A stretch of DNA of 64,000 bases from Corynebacterium frankenforstense DSM 45800 (GTDB lineage: Bacteria > Actinomycetota > Actinomycetes > Mycobacteriales > Mycobacteriaceae). The DNA is taken from assembly GCF_001941485.1 (NCBI RefSeq), contig NZ_CP009247.1:62001-126000 (forward strand). The letters are read 5' to 3'. Below the pieces are notes generated by a model. The model did no database searches, was not told where the DNA came from, and saw nothing but the letters and a program-made list of their open reading frames with translations. Shown one piece after another: positions 60,941-64,000 of this stretch (position 1 is the first letter of the stretch; each line of letters begins with the position of its first letter). The translations under genes and the position numbers were made by a program.

Positions 60941-62179
60941 TCAGCGCTTGACGTTGGTGAACGCCGAGACACCCGTGATCTCGCGGCCGAGGATGAGCGC
61001 CTGCATGGAGTCGGTGCCCTCGTAGGTGGCCACGACCTCCATGTCGGAGAGGTGGCGGGCCACGCGGTTCTCCAGCAGCACGCCGTTGCCGCCCATCATG
61101 TCGCGGCCGATGCGGCAGACCTCGAGCGAGTTGCGCACCGTCTGCATCTTCATCATGGAGGCCATCGCGTGGGTGAACTCGCCGCGGTCGATCAGTTCGA
61201 TCATCCGGCGGCACAGCAGCTCGTTCTGGGTGACCCCGGCGAGCATCGTGGCCAGCTTCTCCTGCACGAGCTGGTAGCCGGCGATCGGGGCGCCGAACTG
61301 CGTGCGGTCCAGCGCGTACTGGCGCGCCACGGCGAAGGCGGCCACACCGTGCCCGGCGGCCTCCCAGGCCACGCCGCCGCGGGTGGCGCCGAGGACCTTG
61401 TTGACGTCCTTGAAGCTGTTGCAGTTCTGCAGGCGCTCGGTCTCCGCGATGCGCAGGTCCTCGATCTCGATGTCGGCCTGCTGGATGGCGCGCTTGCCGA
61501 ACTTGCCCTCGATCGCCGTCGGCCGGTAGCCCTCCGGGTAGCTGCCGTCCTCGCGCTTCTCCACGACGAAGGCCTTGACCTGGCCGTCGGCCTCGTCACG
61601 GGCGAAGATGACGATCACGTCGCCCTGGTGGCCGTTGCCGATCCAGCGCTTGTGGCCGTTGAGCACCCACTCGTCGCCCTCGCGGCGCGCGGAGGTCTCC
61701 AGGGAGACCGCGTCGGAGCCGTGGTAGGGCTCGGTCAGGCCGAACGCGCCGGTCTTCTCGAAGCGCGCCATCGCCGGCAACCAGCGCTCGCGCTGCTCCT
61801 CGTCGCCGAGGGTGTGGATCGCGCCCATGCCGAGCCCGGAGTGCACGCCGAAGAAGGTGTTGACGGAGCCGTCGATCATGGCCAGCTCGCGGGCGACGAT
61901 GCCCATGGCCAGCTCGGACAGTCCCGGGCAGCCGTAGCCGGAGATCTGGCCGCCGGCGATGCCGAGCTCGGCGAGGCCCTTGATGACCTCGGGCGGGAAC
62001 TCGGCGCGCTCCCAGTACTCGTTGATCACGTCGAAGACGACGTCGCGGCCGAAGGCGCGGATGCGGTCGCGCAGCTCGATGACGTCGGCCGGGAGGTCGG
62101 CGTCGAGCAGCAGGAAGTCGGGGTAGTCAGCGTCGGTGAGCTTCTTGGCCTCGGGGTGCGGGGTGGGCTGCAGGGACAT
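60941..62179 (-). CDS. Acyl-CoA dehydrogenase (second copy)
   Basis: A 412-residue flavoprotein of the same subfamily as the one at 25645. 'AFGLTEPYHGSDAVSLETSARR', 'LNGHKRWIGNGHQGDVIVIFARD', 'RTQFGAPIAGYQLVQEKLATML' and the catalytic-Glu block 'VVATYEGTDSMQALILGREITGVSAF' are present. Like its relative it has 'DGSVNTFFGVHSGLG' where glutaryl-CoA dehydrogenases carry the carboxylate-binding Arg. GAGGAGG precedes the ATG at 62179. The 3' end of a CoA transferase gene lies 1.7 kb upstream on the same strand, beyond a divergent lipoprotein gene. Substrate unknown. Confidence 0.88.
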   Translation of the reverse strand: MSLQPTPHPEAKKLTDADYPDFLLLDADLPADVIELRDRIRAFGRDVVFDVINEYWERAEFPPEVIKGLAELGIAGGQISGYGCPGLSELAMGIVARELAMIDGSVNTFFGVHSGLGMGAIHTLGDEEQRERWLPAMARFEKTGAFGLTEPYHGSDAVSLETSARREGDEWVLNGHKRWIGNGHQGDVIVIFARDEADGQVKAFVVEKREDGSYPEGYRPTAIEGKFGKRAIQQADIEIEDLRIAETERLQNCNSFKDVNKVLGATRGGVAWEAAGHGVAAFAVARQYALDRTQFGAPIAGYQLVQEKLATMLAGVTQNELLCRRMIELIDRGEFTHAMASMMKMQTVRNSLEVCRIGRDMMGGNGVLLENRVARHLSDMEVVATYEGTDSMQALILGREITGVSAFTNVKR

Positions 62180-62274
62180 GTCGGCCTCCTCGGGTCCGGG
62201 TGTGTGGGTTTCCGTGTGCGTACGGGGTTGTGCGAAGGCGATACGAATCGCCGTTCGTTTGTGATGCACGCTAC

Positions 62275-62289
62275 ATTGCCGACGTCCCG
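62275..62289 (+). repeat. Copy of recurrent intergenic motif ATTGCCGACGTCCCG
   Basis: It lies in the 216-bp divergent gap between the acyl-CoA dehydrogenase and the glycine-rich lipoprotein, here not at a gene 3' end. The gap has no other recognised gene. Confidence 0.5.
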
Positions 62290-62395
62290 TGCGTCCCCGT
62301 TTCCGTGAGTTCTTCCGCGCTGCGATGTGTGCGACGTGGCTAATATCTCCACCATCCAGGTGGTTCACAGGGGGCGCATATGAGAGAATAAGCCC

Positions 62396-63805
62396 ATGAA
62401 TAGTGTCCGGGGCTTGTTGGCTGCGCTTGTCTGCGCACCTCTCGTCCTGAGCCTCGCCGCGTGCGGGGGTGACACGGGGGTAGACGGGGGTGATTCCGTC
62501 GGGTCCCACATCGGCGCGAAGGGACGCGACGGGCTGAAGCGGCCGAAGGTCAGCGAGAGCCCCGAGGGGCTCAGCCCCGGCGGCGCGATGGGCGAGATCT
62601 CCGGCTGCGGCGACTGGCGTGCCGACGAGCTGGGCACCACCTACTTCGCCGACGGCAGCGTCGGGCTGACCGGGCGCTGCTTCAACCTGATGTGGGACGA
62701 GTGGGAGGCCGAGCGCGACGGAAAGGCCCCGCGCCGCTCCTCCGCCGCGCGTCCGTCCGGGCAGACCAATATCGCGCAGGGTCGCGGCGGTGCCGCGGGC
62801 TCCGCCGGTTCGGCGGGCTCTGCCGGTTCCGCCGGCTCCGCGGGTTCCCGTGTGGCCCCGGGGCGCACCGGCGGCAACGGCGCCGGGGGCTCCGGCGGTG
62901 CGTCCGTCGTCGCCGGCGGCGGTGGTGCCGGCGGTAATGGCACCGGCGGTACCGGATGGGGCCGCTGGGGTGGTGGCACTCCGGCGCCGAGCCAGAACGA
63001 CAACGGCTGGGGCGGTGGCGCCCCGGCGCCGGATCAGGGCGGCCACGGCTGGGGCGGCTGGACCGTTGCTCCGGGCAACGGCGGCGGCAACGGTGGCTCC
63101 GGTAACGGCGGCAACGGTGGCAAGGGCGATTCCGGCGTGTCGGCCGGCGGGGGCGACGGCACGACCGTCATCGCCGGACCGACTCCGACCCCGCCCGGCG
63201 AGGACGCCGGTTCCGGCGGCCTCGTCCTGGTCCCGGGCAACGGTTCCGTCCCCGGCGGGATGCTCGAGCCGGTTGAGCCGGGCCAGCCCTCGAAGCCCGG
63301 GGACCCGGCCGCGCCGGGTGAGACCCCGAAGCCGGGCACGGGTGGCTCCTCCTCGGACTCCTCCGGGTCGTCGACGCAACGCGGGACGGACGAGGACGAC
63401 CCGGACAACCCGGGTACGTCCGAGCCGGGTACGTCTGAGCCTGGGCCGACCGAGCCGGGGACCACCGAGCCCGGCGGGACCGGGCACTGGGTGCCCTGGA
63501 CTCCGGTGGGCCCGTCGCAGCCCGTCGATCCGGAGGACCCGGACAAGGGCGGTGACCGGGACAAGCCGGACGACCCGGATGACCCGGACGTGCCTGATGA
63601 GCCCGGTGACACCGGTCGGCCGGGGGACTCTGACCGGCCCGATCCCGGCGAGACCGACGAGCCCGGTGACTCCGATAAGGCTGATGACTCCGGTCAGCCC
63701 GGTGACTCCGATAAGTCCGACGGCTCCGACAAGCTCGATAAGCCGGGTGGAGGTTCCGTCGTGATCGTCATCAAGCACCCGCACGGCCACCTGCACGCGG
63801 ACTAG
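62396..63805 (+). CDS. Glycine-rich, repetitive secreted lipoprotein with acidic tail
   Basis: A 469-residue lipoprotein. The signal peptide ends in LSLAAC (Cys about 23). A short folded part follows (about 60-105: 'ISGCGDWRADELGTTYFADGSVGLTGRCFNLMWDEW', two Cys). Then come five SAG repeats, Gly/Asn/Trp-rich stretches (GWGRWGGG, GWGGGAPAP), Pro/Gly/Glu/Thr and Asp-Pro/Asp-Lys repeats, and a hydrophobic, His-rich end (SVVIVIKHPHGHLHAD). It looks like a wall-spanning or matrix-like surface protein. No sortase motif is seen. Function unknown; repeat number probably varies between strains. Confidence 0.75.
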   Translation: MNSVRGLLAALVCAPLVLSLAACGGDTGVDGGDSVGSHIGAKGRDGLKRPKVSESPEGLSPGGAMGEISGCGDWRADELGTTYFADGSVGLTGRCFNLMWDEWEAERDGKAPRRSSAARPSGQTNIAQGRGGAAGSAGSAGSAGSAGSAGSRVAPGRTGGNGAGGSGGASVVAGGGGAGGNGTGGTGWGRWGGGTPAPSQNDNGWGGGAPAPDQGGHGWGGWTVAPGNGGGNGGSGNGGNGGKGDSGVSAGGGDGTTVIAGPTPTPPGEDAGSGGLVLVPGNGSVPGGMLEPVEPGQPSKPGDPAAPGETPKPGTGGSSSDSSGSSTQRGTDEDDPDNPGTSEPGTSEPGPTEPGTTEPGGTGHWVPWTPVGPSQPVDPEDPDKGGDRDKPDDPDDPDVPDEPGDTGRPGDSDRPDPGETDEPGDSDKADDSGQPGDSDKSDGSDKLDKPGGGSVVIVIKHPHGHLHAD

Positions 63806-63872
63806 GTACGGGCGCCGCGGTTCGTCAGTGGCCCGCTTTCCGGATCGCCGGGGACGAGCGTGTTCCCGGCGA

Positions 63873-64000
63873 TCACCGGGGGCGGGCGGGCTCTTCCGAC
63901 GGCTGCGCCCCAGTCGACGCCCCGGCCGTCGTCGGCTCACGATCTTCCAGCCACGCGAGGATTTCCGCGCGGTGTTCGTCAACCCCGGGCGGAGCCAGCC
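63873..64000 (-). CDS. CaiB/BaiF family CoA transferase, C-terminal end only
   Basis: The reverse strand is open from the window edge to a TGA at 63875-63873 and reads LAPPGVDEHRAEILAWLEDRE before an Ala/Thr/Pro/Glu-rich end. The 'PPGhxEHpxEIL' pattern is the usual C-terminal closing motif of class III CoA transferases (compare PGLGEHNDLIAEWLAEPE in the one at 24371). Only 42 codons are visible, so the call rests on this motif. It would make a second CoA transferase/acyl-CoA dehydrogenase neighbourhood. Confidence 0.5.
   Translation of the reverse strand, partial: LAPPGVDEHRAEILAWLEDREPTTAGASTGAQPSEEPARPR

Overview
The window is GC-rich, densely coding DNA from an actinobacterium, most likely a Corynebacterium. 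Supporting this are an MMPL-type RND transporter, an IclR-type hut regulator, a corynebacterial sialic-acid and ribose gene repertoire, and many genes whose start codon lies 6-7 nt after a TANNNT -10 box with no ribosome-binding site (leaderless transcripts). No rRNA, tRNA or CRISPR array was seen.

Layout. 1-12 kb: the 5' end of an aldehyde dehydrogenase divergent from a short-chain dehydrogenase with interleaved promoters, a POT peptide transporter, a lipase-like hydrolase divergent from AMP nucleosidase, exported DUF4352-like proteins, a TPR protein, PspC and an Old Yellow Enzyme. 12-18 kb: a lipoprotein and a sialic-acid block (nanA-nanK-nanE, then a sodium:solute symporter), preceded by a decayed LacI-family gene. 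18-21.6 kb: two tandem paralogues of the large exported protein at 7.5 kb. 21.7-31 kb: a hut region (hutU, acyl-CoA dehydrogenase, CoA transferase, YjiH-type permease, hutI; hutR; hutG) without histidase hutH. 31-36.4 kb: ribose operon rbsRACBD with a perfect LacI-type operator.

36.4-45.3 kb looks acquired: lower GC, a DUF433/DUF5615 toxin-antitoxin pair, recombinase debris and a complete type I restriction-modification system hsdMSR. 45.4-48.6 kb: MMPL transporter and an Mrr-type restriction protein. 48.7-57.3 kb: hydantoinase/oxoprolinase-type genes hyuA-hyuB, a PucR-type regulator with a palindromic operator, an M20 amidohydrolase and a Dcu-type carboxylate transporter. 57.9-60.7 kb: a second Mrr-like protein and an ImmA/IrrE peptidase coupled to a DUF4411 PIN-like protein. 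60.9-64 kb: a second acyl-CoA dehydrogenase, a glycine-rich lipoprotein and the 3' end of a second CoA transferase.

The most interesting system is the hut block. HutU, HutI and HutG can convert urocanate to glutamate, but histidase is replaced by a CaiB-type CoA transferase plus an acyl-CoA dehydrogenase. This could make urocanate from imidazolepropionate (inference). Matching 16-bp sites before hutU and between hutR and hutG suggest one regulon. Other notable items are a recurrent intergenic ATTGMCGACGYC motif, a direct repeat inside hsdS, and low-complexity insertions in many conserved enzymes.
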